This document shows, in pieces, positions 33,503 through 41,469 of a DNA stretch of 64,000 bases. Both the position numbers and the translations under genes were made by a program. Numbering within the stretch: position 1 is the stretch's first letter; every line of letters starts with the position of its first letter. A model generated the notes under the pieces. That model was not told where the DNA came from. It was given only the letters and a program-made list of their open reading frames with translations, and did no database searches. Origin of the DNA: JAVBQF01 sp031549195. Its GTDB lineage: Bacteria > Bacillota_I > Bacilli_A > RF39 > UBA660. The stretch covers positions 62,001 to 126,000 of the forward strand of contig JAVBQF010000001.1 of the NCBI GenBank assembly GCA_031549195.1, given 5' to 3'.

Positions 33503-33688
33503 ATGAAAGAATTGAAATATGAAATTGGTACATTAGTTATAATGAAAAAAGGCCATCCATGTGGTACTAACGAATGGAAAATAGTTAGACTAGGCTCTGA
33601 TATAAAAATAGAGTGTATAAATTGTGGGCGAATTGTTATGATGCCAAGAATTGAATTTAATAAAAAAATAAAAAAGATTCTTAATTAG
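33503..33688 (+). CDS. DUF951 family protein (YyzM-like)
   Basis: A 61-residue protein of unknown function conserved beside spo0J and ychF in Firmicutes. The family pattern is clear: a KKGHPCGTNEWKIVR segment, then IKIECINCGRIVMMPR. The pair of cysteines in CINC plus the earlier HPCG suggest metal binding. The ATG at 33503 has AGGTG at the right distance; the frame opens at 33488 with TTG but lacks a site. Confidence 0.9.
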   Translation: MKELKYEIGTLVIMKKGHPCGTNEWKIVRLGSDIKIECINCGRIVMMPRIEFNKKIKKILN

Positions 33689-33698
33689 GAGTGAAAAA

Positions 33699-35294
33699 AT
33701 GAATGAGAGAAGAAGGTTAAAATTGAAGAGATTTAATATCCATCCAGTAACAACCTTTATAATATTATCTGGTATTGTGATTTTAGTTAGTTATATATTT
33801 TCAATATTTAATGCAGAAATTGCCTATAATAAACTAAACTCTTTAACATTAGGTCTAGAATCTATAACAGTTACAACTGAAAATTTACTTAGTTTTGATG
33901 GTATAAAATATATAATAAGCAATGCTGCAAAAAACTTTGCTAGTTTTGCTCCTCTTAACTCTCTTTTATTAGCGTTAATAGGATTGTCAGTTGCACATGC
34001 TACGGGATTAATAGATACATTTATAAAAAGAAAGACAATTGAAATTAGTAACAAAAAGATTACATTTATGTTAATATTTTTAGCGATATTTTCTAGTATT
34101 ATCAATGAGGTAGGATATGTAATATTAATACCTTTAGCGGCTCTTGTTTACTTAGCTAATGGAAGAAATCCTCTTCTTGGTATAACGACAGCATTTTGTG
34201 GTGTGGCTTTTGGATATGGGGCAACTCTATTTGCTGGAAGTATGGAAGTTGCTTTGACTCCGTATACAACAACGGCTGCAAGAATAATATCTGGGAACGC
34301 GCATATACCAATGTTATCCAATCTGTTTATTTTGATAGGATCGACTATAATAATTGCTATAGTTGGAACGTTAGTAATTGAAAATATAATTGTAAAAAAA
34401 ATAGGGAGATATAGAAGTGAAGAAGACGCTGATTCTTCTACAAAAGAAGTAGATGTTGCTGCAATAATTGAAGATGATCAGAAAAAATTGGAGACAGAGA
34501 TTAGAGAGAAGAAAGGCTTGAAAAATGCCTATATAGTAGTAGCTGTGTTTTTATTAGTATTTGTATATATGATAATACCGGGACTACCACTATCAGGATT
34601 ATTACTTGATATGAATTCTAAAACATATATAGATAAACTATTTGGAGAGACATCATATTTTCAAGACGGATTCACCTTTATGGTAACCTTGTTATTTCTA
34701 GTAGCAGGAATTGCCTATGGATTAGGTGCAAAAACGTTGAAAAATGATAAAGAGTTAGTTGAAAAAGCGACTGACTATTTAAAGGATATTGGTGAAATAT
34801 TAATACTTTTATTCTTTGCAGCACAATTCATTGCAATATTTAGAAAGTCTAACATAGGTACTTTTATAGTAGCTTTTGGAGCAAATGTTATTAAAGATTT
34901 ATCATTTACGGGATTACCACTTATAATATTAGTGTTATTGATAGTTGCAATATCAAATTTATTTGTAACATCACCAGTTACAAAATGGAGTATTTTATCT
35001 CCTGTTGTTGTACCGTTGATGATGCAATCAAATATTGACCCAGGATTTGCTCAATTTATATTAAGAGCTGGAGATTCAATAACAAAAGGAATAACTCCGT
35101 TACTTGCTTACTTTGTTGTATATGTAGGATATTTGAACATATATAACAAGAGTAAAGAAGTCATTACAATAAAGAAAGCAATATCATATGTATATCCCTA
35201 TTGTTTGATTATAGGATTTACGTGGATAGCAATAGTAGTATTTTGGTATTTAATAGGTCTGCCAATAGGACCTGGAGTATTTCCGACAATGTAA
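33699..35294 (+). CDS. AbgT family transporter
   Basis: Polytopic membrane protein of 531 residues with roughly 10-12 hydrophobic segments. The AbgT family includes p-aminobenzoyl-glutamate importers and sulfonamide exporters. Family-like segments are IHPVTTFIILSGIVILVSY at the start, FAPLNSLLLALIGLSVAHATG, SIINEVGYVILIPLAALVY and SPVTKWSILSPVVVPLMMQS. A cytoplasmic charged loop lies around residues 230-275. Substrate cannot be told from sequence. A strong terminator follows. Confidence 0.88.
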   Translation: MNERRRLKLKRFNIHPVTTFIILSGIVILVSYIFSIFNAEIAYNKLNSLTLGLESITVTTENLLSFDGIKYIISNAAKNFASFAPLNSLLLALIGLSVAHATGLIDTFIKRKTIEISNKKITFMLIFLAIFSSIINEVGYVILIPLAALVYLANGRNPLLGITTAFCGVAFGYGATLFAGSMEVALTPYTTTAARIISGNAHIPMLSNLFILIGSTIIIAIVGTLVIENIIVKKIGRYRSEEDADSSTKEVDVAAIIEDDQKKLETEIREKKGLKNAYIVVAVFLLVFVYMIIPGLPLSGLLLDMNSKTYIDKLFGETSYFQDGFTFMVTLLFLVAGIAYGLGAKTLKNDKELVEKATDYLKDIGEILILLFFAAQFIAIFRKSNIGTFIVAFGANVIKDLSFTGLPLIILVLLIVAISNLFVTSPVTKWSILSPVVVPLMMQSNIDPGFAQFILRAGDSITKGITPLLAYFVVYVGYLNIYNKSKEVITIKKAISYVYPYCLIIGFTWIAIVVFWYLIGLPIGPGVFPTM

Positions 35295-35322
35295 AACAAC
35301 AGAATTGCTGTTGTTTTCCTTT
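35295..35322 (+). terminator. Terminator after the AbgT gene
   Basis: AACAACAG and CTGTTGTT pair across a five-base loop, followed by TTCCTTTTCTTT. Confidence 0.8.
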
Positions 35323-35364
35323 TCTTTATAAGATATAATTAGTTTTAGTTTAATGGAGGTATTT

Positions 35365-36462
35365 ATGGGATTAAAAGCAGGAATAGTTGGTCTTCCAAAT
35401 GTTGGAAAATCAACATTGTTTAATGCAATAACAAAAAAGAATATTTTAGCAGCAAATTATCCTTTTGCTACTATTGAACCTAATGTTGGAGTTGTATTTG
35501 TTCCAGATGAAAGACTAGATAGATTAAATGAAATGTATAATCCGGCAAAGATGGTACCAACATCTTTTGAATTTACTGATATAGCAGGACTTGTAAAAGG
35601 TGCTTCAAAAGGTGAAGGATTAGGTAATAAGTTTCTTTCACATATAAGAGAAGTGGATGCGATTGTTGAAGTAGTCAGATGCTTTGATGATGGCAATATA
35701 ATCCATGTAGAAAACGGAATAGATCCTATTAGGGATGTTGAAATAATTAATTTAGAACTTTCAATTGCAGATTTAGAAATAATTACTAGTAGAATTGAAA
35801 AAATAAAAAAGAAAGCAGAGAGCAGCAAAGACAAAGATGCCCTGGCAGAATATACAGCTCTTCTAAAAGCAAAAGAAGGACTAGAAGCAAATTTACCACT
35901 TAGAAGGGTCGATTTTTCAAAAGAAGAATTATTGCAAGTAAAGAATTATAGTTTCTTAACATTAAAGCCTATTATTTATTTGGCAAATGTTATAGAAAAT
36001 GAATTAACTGAAAACAATAAATATGTAACAGTATTAGAAGATTATGCAAAGCTAGAGAATGCTAAAGTAATAAAGATATGTGCTAAAATGGAAGCAGATC
36101 TTTGTGATTTAAATGATAAAGATAAAAAAGAAATGTTAGAAGCCGTTGGAGTATCCGAAAGTGGATTAGATAAATTAATAAAGGCTACATATGATTTGTT
36201 AGGCCTAGCAACTTTTTTTACTGCAGGAACAGATGAATGCCGTGCTTGGACATATAAAAAAGGTATGAAAGCACCCGAGTGTGCAGGAGTAATACATACA
36301 GACTTTGAAAGAGGTTTTATTAAAGCAGAGATTATGTCTTATGAAGACTTGATTAAATATGGAAGTGAATTAAAAGTTAAAGAAGCAGGTAAAACTAGAT
36401 TAGAAGGCAAAGAATACTTAATGCAAGACGGAGATATTTGTTATTTTAGATTTAACGTGTAG
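35365..36462 (+). CDS. ychF: Redox-regulated ATPase YchF
   Basis: Obg-related translation-associated P-loop protein that prefers ATP, 365 residues. It has G1 GIVGLPNVGKSTLFNAI, G3 DIAGLVKGASKGEGLG, an NKxE-type nucleotide motif replaced as usual (LANVIENE), and a C-terminal TGS domain with GVIHTDFERGFIKAEIMSY. An ATG at 35353 overlaps the ribosome binding site GGAGGT, so the start is ATG at 35365, matching the family N-terminus. Confidence 0.96.
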   Translation: MGLKAGIVGLPNVGKSTLFNAITKKNILAANYPFATIEPNVGVVFVPDERLDRLNEMYNPAKMVPTSFEFTDIAGLVKGASKGEGLGNKFLSHIREVDAIVEVVRCFDDGNIIHVENGIDPIRDVEIINLELSIADLEIITSRIEKIKKKAESSKDKDALAEYTALLKAKEGLEANLPLRRVDFSKEELLQVKNYSFLTLKPIIYLANVIENELTENNKYVTVLEDYAKLENAKVIKICAKMEADLCDLNDKDKKEMLEAVGVSESGLDKLIKATYDLLGLATFFTAGTDECRAWTYKKGMKAPECAGVIHTDFERGFIKAEIMSYEDLIKYGSELKVKEAGKTRLEGKEYLMQDGDICYFRFNV

Positions 36463-36470
36463 GTGATTAA

Positions 36471-37199
36471 ATGAAACCAATAATTGGAATTGTAGGGAGG
36501 TCTACCTTACCAGAGGAATCCCCTCGAATATATATAACAGAATATTACAAAAATACATTATTAGAGGTTGGTGGTAATCCGTTACTACTACTTCCACCAC
36601 AAAATATAAATTATAACGAAACTAAAATAATTGAAAATGTACCAATGACTTTAGAAGAAAAAGAAATGCTATTGGGATGGCTTAAGTTATGCGATGGTAT
36701 TGTTATGCCAGGTGGTCAAAAAATGTTTGAACACGATTTTTTTATACTAGAATATGCAATAAAAAACGATGTACCAATTTTAGGAACTTGTCTTGGTATG
36801 CAAGTTATGTCTCATTATAACAGAAAAATTAACAATATTAGAAATGTTGAATATGGAATCAATCATGATCAAGAGCTAGAATATGTTCATAAAGTTACAA
36901 TTGATAGAAATAGTAAACTATATGAAATATTAGGGGAAGATACTTTTTCAGTAAATAGCTATCATAATTTTCATGTTGAAGATAGTGATTTCTATAGGAC
37001 TGTTGGTCATAGTGAAGATGGATTAATAGAAGTAATTGAATTGCCTAATAATACATTCAATATAGGTGTTCAATGGCATCCAGAGCGTATGATTAACTAT
37101 GATAGTAATGCAAGAAAACTATGGGAATACTTTATAAAGTGTAGCATTGAATATCAAGATAAAAAAATACATATTAGTAGTGTAGAATTTATTAATTAG
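36471..37199 (+). CDS. Class I glutamine amidotransferase-like hydrolase (peptidase C26 family)
   Basis: Likely gamma-glutamyl hydrolase related to PuuD, 242 residues. The triad is visible: nucleophile Cys in ILGTCLGMQVM near residue 107, and His and Glu in VQWHPERM near the end. PGGQKMFEHDF occupies the oxyanion loop region. SVNSYHNFHVED is also typical of the C26 family. The true substrate (gamma-glutamyl-GABA or another gamma-glutamyl compound) cannot be read from sequence. A terminator overlaps its stop codon. Confidence 0.88.
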   Translation: MKPIIGIVGRSTLPEESPRIYITEYYKNTLLEVGGNPLLLLPPQNINYNETKIIENVPMTLEEKEMLLGWLKLCDGIVMPGGQKMFEHDFFILEYAIKNDVPILGTCLGMQVMSHYNRKINNIRNVEYGINHDQELEYVHKVTIDRNSKLYEILGEDTFSVNSYHNFHVEDSDFYRTVGHSEDGLIEVIELPNNTFNIGVQWHPERMINYDSNARKLWEYFIKCSIEYQDKKIHISSVEFIN

Positions 37200-37233
37200 A
37201 TTATTGTATGAATAGTTACAATAATCTTTTTAT
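37198..37233 (+). terminator. Terminator after the amidotransferase gene
   Basis: AGATTATTGT and ACAATAATCT are ten-base perfect complements with a ten-base loop, followed by TTTTTA. Confidence 0.85.
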
Positions 37234-37310
37234 AAAATCTGAGGAATTATTAATTCAAAGAACTATAATATTATTGTAGAAAACAAATTTACTAATTAGT
37301 CAAAATAATA

Positions 37311-37339
37311 TAGACAAACAAAGTTTGATTTGTTATACT
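37311..37339 (+). promoter_or_regulatory. Promoter of rpsF-ssb-rpsR
   Basis: -35 TAGACA (37311-37316), a 17-base spacer and -10 TATACT (37334-37339) with an upstream TGT (extended -10). Transcription would begin at about 37346. Confidence 0.7.
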
Positions 37340-37404
37340 ACTAGCGAGTATTTAGGTACTCCTTGCCGATTATATCGGCCTTATGTCCAAAAGGAGGTGT
37401 AAAA
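37340..37404 (+). promoter_or_regulatory. Probable S6:S18 autoregulatory leader
   Basis: The rpsF 5' UTR can fold into a stem GAGTA...TACTC (37346-37362) followed by a hairpin with CCGAT...ATCGG (37367-37379), just before AAGGAGGT. A CCG-bearing structure in this position is the known S6:S18 leader bound by the ribosomal protein pair. I identify it by position and motif; covariation was not tested. Confidence 0.6.
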
Positions 37405-37406
37405 GA

Positions 37407-37697
37407 ATGAAAAAATACGAAGTTATGTTTATTGTAAGACCTGACTTAGAAGAAGCTACTATTAAGGAAACAGCAGCAACAATGAAATCATTGCTTGAAG
37501 AAAAAGGTGCTAAAGTAGTAGAAGAAAAAGATATGGGTCAAAGAGAGCTTGCTTATGAGATTAAAAAACATAATACAGGTTATTACTTCTACTTAGTTGT
37601 CGAATCAGATAATAGCGATGCAACAGTAGAATTTGATCGTGTAGCGCTAATCAATGAAAACATTATTCGTCATCTAATTGTTAGAATTGGTGAATAA
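37407..37697 (+). CDS. rpsF: 30S ribosomal protein S6
   Basis: Ribosomal protein of the platform, partner of S18. The 96 residues begin MKKYEVMFIVRPDLEEATIK, contain MGQRELAYEIKKHNTGYYFYL and end RHLIVRIGE. The frame is open to 37383, but AAAGGAGGT sits just before the ATG at 37407. It begins the conserved rpsF-ssb-rpsR operon. Confidence 0.97.
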   Translation: MKKYEVMFIVRPDLEEATIKETAATMKSLLEEKGAKVVEEKDMGQRELAYEIKKHNTGYYFYLVVESDNSDATVEFDRVALINENIIRHLIVRIGE

Positions 37698-37711
37698 TAG
37701 GAGGTAATATT

Positions 37712-38215
37712 ATGAATAGAGTATGTTTAGTTGGAAGACTAACGAAGGATCCAACATGTGAATATGTAAATACTGCTAATGGTAGTATTGCAAGAGCAAG
37801 ATTTTCTATCGCAGTTGATAGAGGGTTTGGAGGATCAGGTGATGATGGTAAAGCAACTGCAGACTTCATTAGTGTTACCGCTTGGAGAAAACAAGCAGAA
37901 AATATAACAAAATTTCAAAAAAAGGGAAATCAGATAGCTGTTGAAGGAAGAATTCAAGTAGATAGTTATACTGGAAAAGATGGGAATCAAGTTTGGTCTA
38001 CATATGTAGTTGCGGATACAATTCAATTCTTAGACAAAAAAGGTTCAAGAGAAGAATCCGATAATTTCTCAAATAGTTTTGAAAGTAATAATAGTTATAA
38101 TGCTGTTACTCCTAGTGATTTCTCTAGTGATACAGGATCATCAACTGGTGGTGCTGGTGTTTGGGATGCTGGAAGCAATATCCAAATAGATGAAGACGAA
38201 CTACCATTCTATTAA
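37712..38215 (+). CDS. ssb: Single-stranded DNA-binding protein
   Basis: Coats single-stranded DNA in replication and repair, 167 residues. The OB-fold occupies about residues 1-110 (MNRVCLVGRLTKDPTCEYVN, ISVTAWRKQAENI, AVEGRIQVDSY). A Ser/Asn/Gly-rich flexible tail of about 45 residues follows. The acidic tip reads DEDELPFY, the usual DDDLPF partner-binding peptide with one extra Tyr. GGAGG precedes the ATG. Confidence 0.97.
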   Translation: MNRVCLVGRLTKDPTCEYVNTANGSIARARFSIAVDRGFGGSGDDGKATADFISVTAWRKQAENITKFQKKGNQIAVEGRIQVDSYTGKDGNQVWSTYVVADTIQFLDKKGSREESDNFSNSFESNNSYNAVTPSDFSSDTGSSTGGAGVWDAGSNIQIDEDELPFY

Positions 38216-38230
38216 GAAGGAGGAATAAAC

Positions 38231-38449
38231 ATGGCAGAATTCTTTAGAAAAAAGAAGAAAATATGTTATATGTGTACTGGTAAGACACTTGATTATAAAG
38301 ACGTAGAATCAATCAAAAAATATATCAACGAAAGAGGAAAGATTTTACCAAGAAGAGTTACTGGAGCTTGTGCTAGACATCAGAGAATTGTAGCAGAACA
38401 AGTTAAATTAGCAAGAGCAATTGCACTTGTACCATATACAAAACAATAA
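38231..38449 (+). CDS. rpsR: 30S ribosomal protein S18
   Basis: The 72-residue ribosomal protein contains ICYMCTGKTLDYKDVESIKK, GKILPRRVTGACARHQR and AIALVPYT, which are family signatures. The N-terminal YMCTGK and GACARH retain the two cysteines often found in zinc-containing S18. GAAGGAGG precedes the ATG. A terminator follows directly. Confidence 0.97.
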   Translation: MAEFFRKKKKICYMCTGKTLDYKDVESIKKYINERGKILPRRVTGACARHQRIVAEQVKLARAIALVPYTKQ

Positions 38450-38474
38450 AGATACGAAAAGTATCTTTTTTTAT
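38449..38474 (+). terminator. Terminator of the rpsF operon
   Basis: AAGATAC and GTATCTT pair across a five-base loop and continue in T7. Confidence 0.9.
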
Positions 38475-38531
38475 GTTTTTAATTTAATGCTATGATATAG
38501 TATAAGTATATGAATTGTTTATGGGGGAAAT

Positions 38532-39623
38532 ATGAGAAGTGGATTATCGCTTGGACCAGGTGCTCATTTTGGTCTTTCAAAAAGAGTATTATATAAGGCA
38601 CTACTAAATCATACATATGAAAATTGTGAAGGACAGATAAAAGAGACTATTGGGAGAACATCATTAAGAGAAAAAAGAATGACTCATGAAGAGTATGAGG
38701 CTTATTTAAACAAGGATAGATATAGAAGTTGGCCAATATGGTGGAATTCAGATAGAAAAATATTTGAGATTTTTGATGAAAAAGAGCCCGTTACGCCAGT
38801 TGGAACAATAGAAATAATTGAAGATAATGAAAAGCGTGTGGCTGTATGTTATAAAGTAAATGGAAAAAATGTTACTAATATATATGAAGTGTCATCATTG
38901 AATAAGTTTATCGGGGTTCCGCCTCATTTTATTGGCTACAAGGTAAATATTGGAGATGATATAAGTTATGTTCAGTACAAACCGTCCTATCAAACAACAC
39001 ATATAACTAATCAACCAGTAAAGCACTATATCACATTAAATATTAATGGTATGTCAATAAGACTAGAAATGGATGATCGTAAACACAGAGAACCTAGTCA
39101 AAGAAATGATAAACTTTTGCAAGAGTCTTCTTTAAATTGTTTAAGATCAATAAATCAAGATGATGGAATTGGAGATATTTATTTAAAATTAATGCCACTA
39201 TTTTGTCATCGTAATGAGGCAGATGAAATAGTTTATGACTATCCAAAAATCAGCTTAAACGTATTGGATGGAAAAAGTAAAAAACAAATAGAGATAGAAA
39301 ATGGTCAAATGCAGTTACTTTATGATAGAGGAGTTAAAGCTCAACCCTTGACAATAAATCATTTAAATGAAGTGAGTTTTCATGTGTTGAAGTCTAGTAT
39401 AGATATAGCAAATAAAAAAGTAAATGGACTAATTGAAAATCACAATGGCTACAAAGTAGAATTTGGTTCAGTAAATTTGGATTGCGTTGATGCATATACA
39501 GATGATCAACAACAAAAGTTATCTTTATTACCAGAAACAGCAATGAGATATGAAGTAACAGTGCCAGAAATAAAAGATATTATTATGCAGAAAGCTAAAA
39601 TTTATAAGAAAACAAGGAAATAA
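38532..39623 (+). CDS. Unknown 363-residue protein
   Basis: I do not recognise this gene. It starts MRSGLSLGPGAHFGLSKRVL after GGGGGAAAT. Residues of about 1-80 are basic and contain the aromatic cluster RSWPIWWNSDRKIFEIF. The rest looks beta-rich and soluble, with repeated short strands (for example GTIEIIEDNEKRVAVCYKV and HYITLNINGMSIRLEMDD), and a charged helix ends the chain. There is no signal peptide, membrane segment or obvious catalytic motif. It lies between rpsR (terminated) and divIC, with its own transcription start likely. Base composition is like its neighbours. Confidence 0.75.
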   Translation: MRSGLSLGPGAHFGLSKRVLYKALLNHTYENCEGQIKETIGRTSLREKRMTHEEYEAYLNKDRYRSWPIWWNSDRKIFEIFDEKEPVTPVGTIEIIEDNEKRVAVCYKVNGKNVTNIYEVSSLNKFIGVPPHFIGYKVNIGDDISYVQYKPSYQTTHITNQPVKHYITLNINGMSIRLEMDDRKHREPSQRNDKLLQESSLNCLRSINQDDGIGDIYLKLMPLFCHRNEADEIVYDYPKISLNVLDGKSKKQIEIENGQMQLLYDRGVKAQPLTINHLNEVSFHVLKSSIDIANKKVNGLIENHNGYKVEFGSVNLDCVDAYTDDQQQKLSLLPETAMRYEVTVPEIKDIIMQKAKIYKKTRK

Positions 39624-39710
39624 AGACTAAGTATTTTAAATTAATCACTAAATCACATGTAAAATGTCGTAAATAGAATGGTAAACCATATTCATTTGCT
39701 TGCTTAGGTA

Positions 39711-39719
39711 TGTTACAAT
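39711..39719 (+). promoter_or_regulatory. Extended -10 promoter of divIC
   Basis: TGT-TACAAT at 39711-39719 with TTCATT (39691-39696) 17 bases before the hexamer. The divIC start codon is 24 bases downstream. Confidence 0.5.
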
Positions 39720-39743
39720 ATACTTGAAAAAGTAGGTGATTAC

Positions 39744-40055
39744 ATGAAAAAAATAAAAAAAGAATTAAAACCTAGGAAAAGCATTTTAAGATTTTTCTTC
39801 TTTGGATTGACTTCAATAATTGTAATCACATTGATATTAGTATCAATATCACATGTAGGAATGGATATATATAAAAAGTATATAGAAAAAGAAGATTTAG
39901 AAAAAAAACTGATTTCTCTTAGGACAAAGGAAGAAGCATTAGCAGTCGATGTTGAAAAGATGCAAAATCCTGAATACGTTGCAAGATATTTAAGAGAAAA
40001 GTTTTTGTATTCTAAAAACGGTGAATTTGTTATAAGAATACCAGAAGGGAAATAA
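39744..40055 (+). CDS. divIC: DivIC/FtsB-type septum formation initiator
   Basis: Bitopic division protein that forms a complex with FtsL and DivIB. The 103 residues consist of a basic cytoplasmic head (KKIKKELKPRKS), one membrane segment (about 20-43), a periplasmic coiled coil (YIEKEDLEKKLISLRTKEEALAV) and the family tail NPEYVARYLREKFLYSKNGE. TAGGTGATTAC precedes the ATG. The divIC-tilS-ftsH order resembles Bacillus. Confidence 0.93.
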   Translation: MKKIKKELKPRKSILRFFFFGLTSIIVITLILVSISHVGMDIYKKYIEKEDLEKKLISLRTKEEALAVDVEKMQNPEYVARYLREKFLYSKNGEFVIRIPEGK

Positions 40056-40130
40056 TTTCTCTTTTTTAGTAAATATAATAAAAATATTGATTATAACTAT
40101 AAATTTAGTTAAAATTAGATAGGTGGTATT

Positions 40131-41456
40131 GTGTTAAAAATATTTAAATTTTTAAAAGAAAATATAAAGTTAAAAGATGGAGATACAATTATTTTGGGTA
40201 ATTCAGGTGGACCAGATTCTATGTGTCTTTTAAGTATACTTTTAAATATAAAGGAAAAAATTGATATAAATATAGTTTGTGCACATATTAATCATAATGT
40301 TAGACGTGAAAGTGCTAAAGAATTAGAGTTCCTAAGAGACTATTGTGCTAAAAATAATATTGAATTTGAAACTATGACAATAGAAAAATATGGTGATGAT
40401 AACTTCCATAATCAAGCAAGAAAAATCAGATATAATTTTTTTGAAGAACTAATTATCAAGTATAATGCCAACTATCTGATGACGGCCCATCATGGAGATG
40501 ATTTAGTAGAGACAATTTTAATGCGTTTAGTAAGAGGATCAACACTAAAGGGTTATGCTGGATTTAATATTACTACTAATAATGAAACTTATAAAACAAT
40601 TAGACCACTAATGCTAGTAACTAAAGATGAAATTGTAAAATATAACGCAGACAATGACATTCCATATGTAGTAGACAAGTCTAATTTCAAAAGTAAATAT
40701 ACAAGAAATAGATATAGACAGATAGTGCTGCCATTTTTAAAAAAGGAAGATAAAAAGGTTCATGAAAAATTCATTAAATTCAGTGAGACCCTAGAGGAAT
40801 ATGATAATTTTATAAATGAAGAAATTAAAAAAACAATAAACAAGGTATATAAAGATGGTGTTTTAAATATAGAAAAATATAGTGAGCTGAATTCATTGAT
40901 TAAGAAGAAGATCATTTATTATATTTTGGAATCTATTTACAAAGATGATCTATTAACGGTAAATGATACTCATGTAGGACTAATAATGAAATGTATTAAT
41001 TCTAAAAAGTCTAATACGTCAATAAATTTACCTAATAATAAAAAAGCAATAAAGACATATAATGATTTAGTCATAAAGGAAGAGATACAAGATATAACCA
41101 GTTATGAAATAGAGTTAATAAAGTTTGCTCAACTACCTAATGGACATACAATTGAAGTAGTAAATGAAGATGAGAGCAATAATAATAATGTTTGTAGGAT
41201 AGATAGCTCTGAAATAGCGTTTCCGCTTTATGTTAGAACAAGAAAACTAGGGGATAGAATGCTTCTTAAAAAGATAGAAGGCTATAAAAAAATAAAAGAC
41301 ATTTTTATTGATTGTAAGGTTCCTTTAAATGAAAGGGATAAATGGCCAATAGTAGTTGATTCAAATGATAGAATAATTTGGATTCCAGGATTAAAAAAAT
41401 CTAAATTTACTAAGCTAAAAAGTGAAATTTATGATATAATATTAAGATATGATTAA
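40131..41456 (+). CDS. tilS: tRNA(Ile)-lysidine synthetase
   Basis: Modifies C34 of tRNA-Ile(CAU) to lysidine so that it reads AUA. The PP-loop ATP signature is NSGGPDSMCLL near residue 24, where the usual V in SGGVDS is P. The HINHNVR and LMTAHHGDDLVETILMRLVRGS segments are typical. Length is 441. It starts with GTG at 40131 behind AGGTGG. The end overlaps the ATG at 41449, but ftsH starts later. Confidence 0.95.
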   Translation: MLKIFKFLKENIKLKDGDTIILGNSGGPDSMCLLSILLNIKEKIDINIVCAHINHNVRRESAKELEFLRDYCAKNNIEFETMTIEKYGDDNFHNQARKIRYNFFEELIIKYNANYLMTAHHGDDLVETILMRLVRGSTLKGYAGFNITTNNETYKTIRPLMLVTKDEIVKYNADNDIPYVVDKSNFKSKYTRNRYRQIVLPFLKKEDKKVHEKFIKFSETLEEYDNFINEEIKKTINKVYKDGVLNIEKYSELNSLIKKKIIYYILESIYKDDLLTVNDTHVGLIMKCINSKKSNTSINLPNNKKAIKTYNDLVIKEEIQDITSYEIELIKFAQLPNGHTIEVVNEDESNNNNVCRIDSSEIAFPLYVRTRKLGDRMLLKKIEGYKKIKDIFIDCKVPLNERDKWPIVVDSNDRIIWIPGLKKSKFTKLKSEIYDIILRYD

Positions 41457-41469
41457 CAAGGAGGAATTT

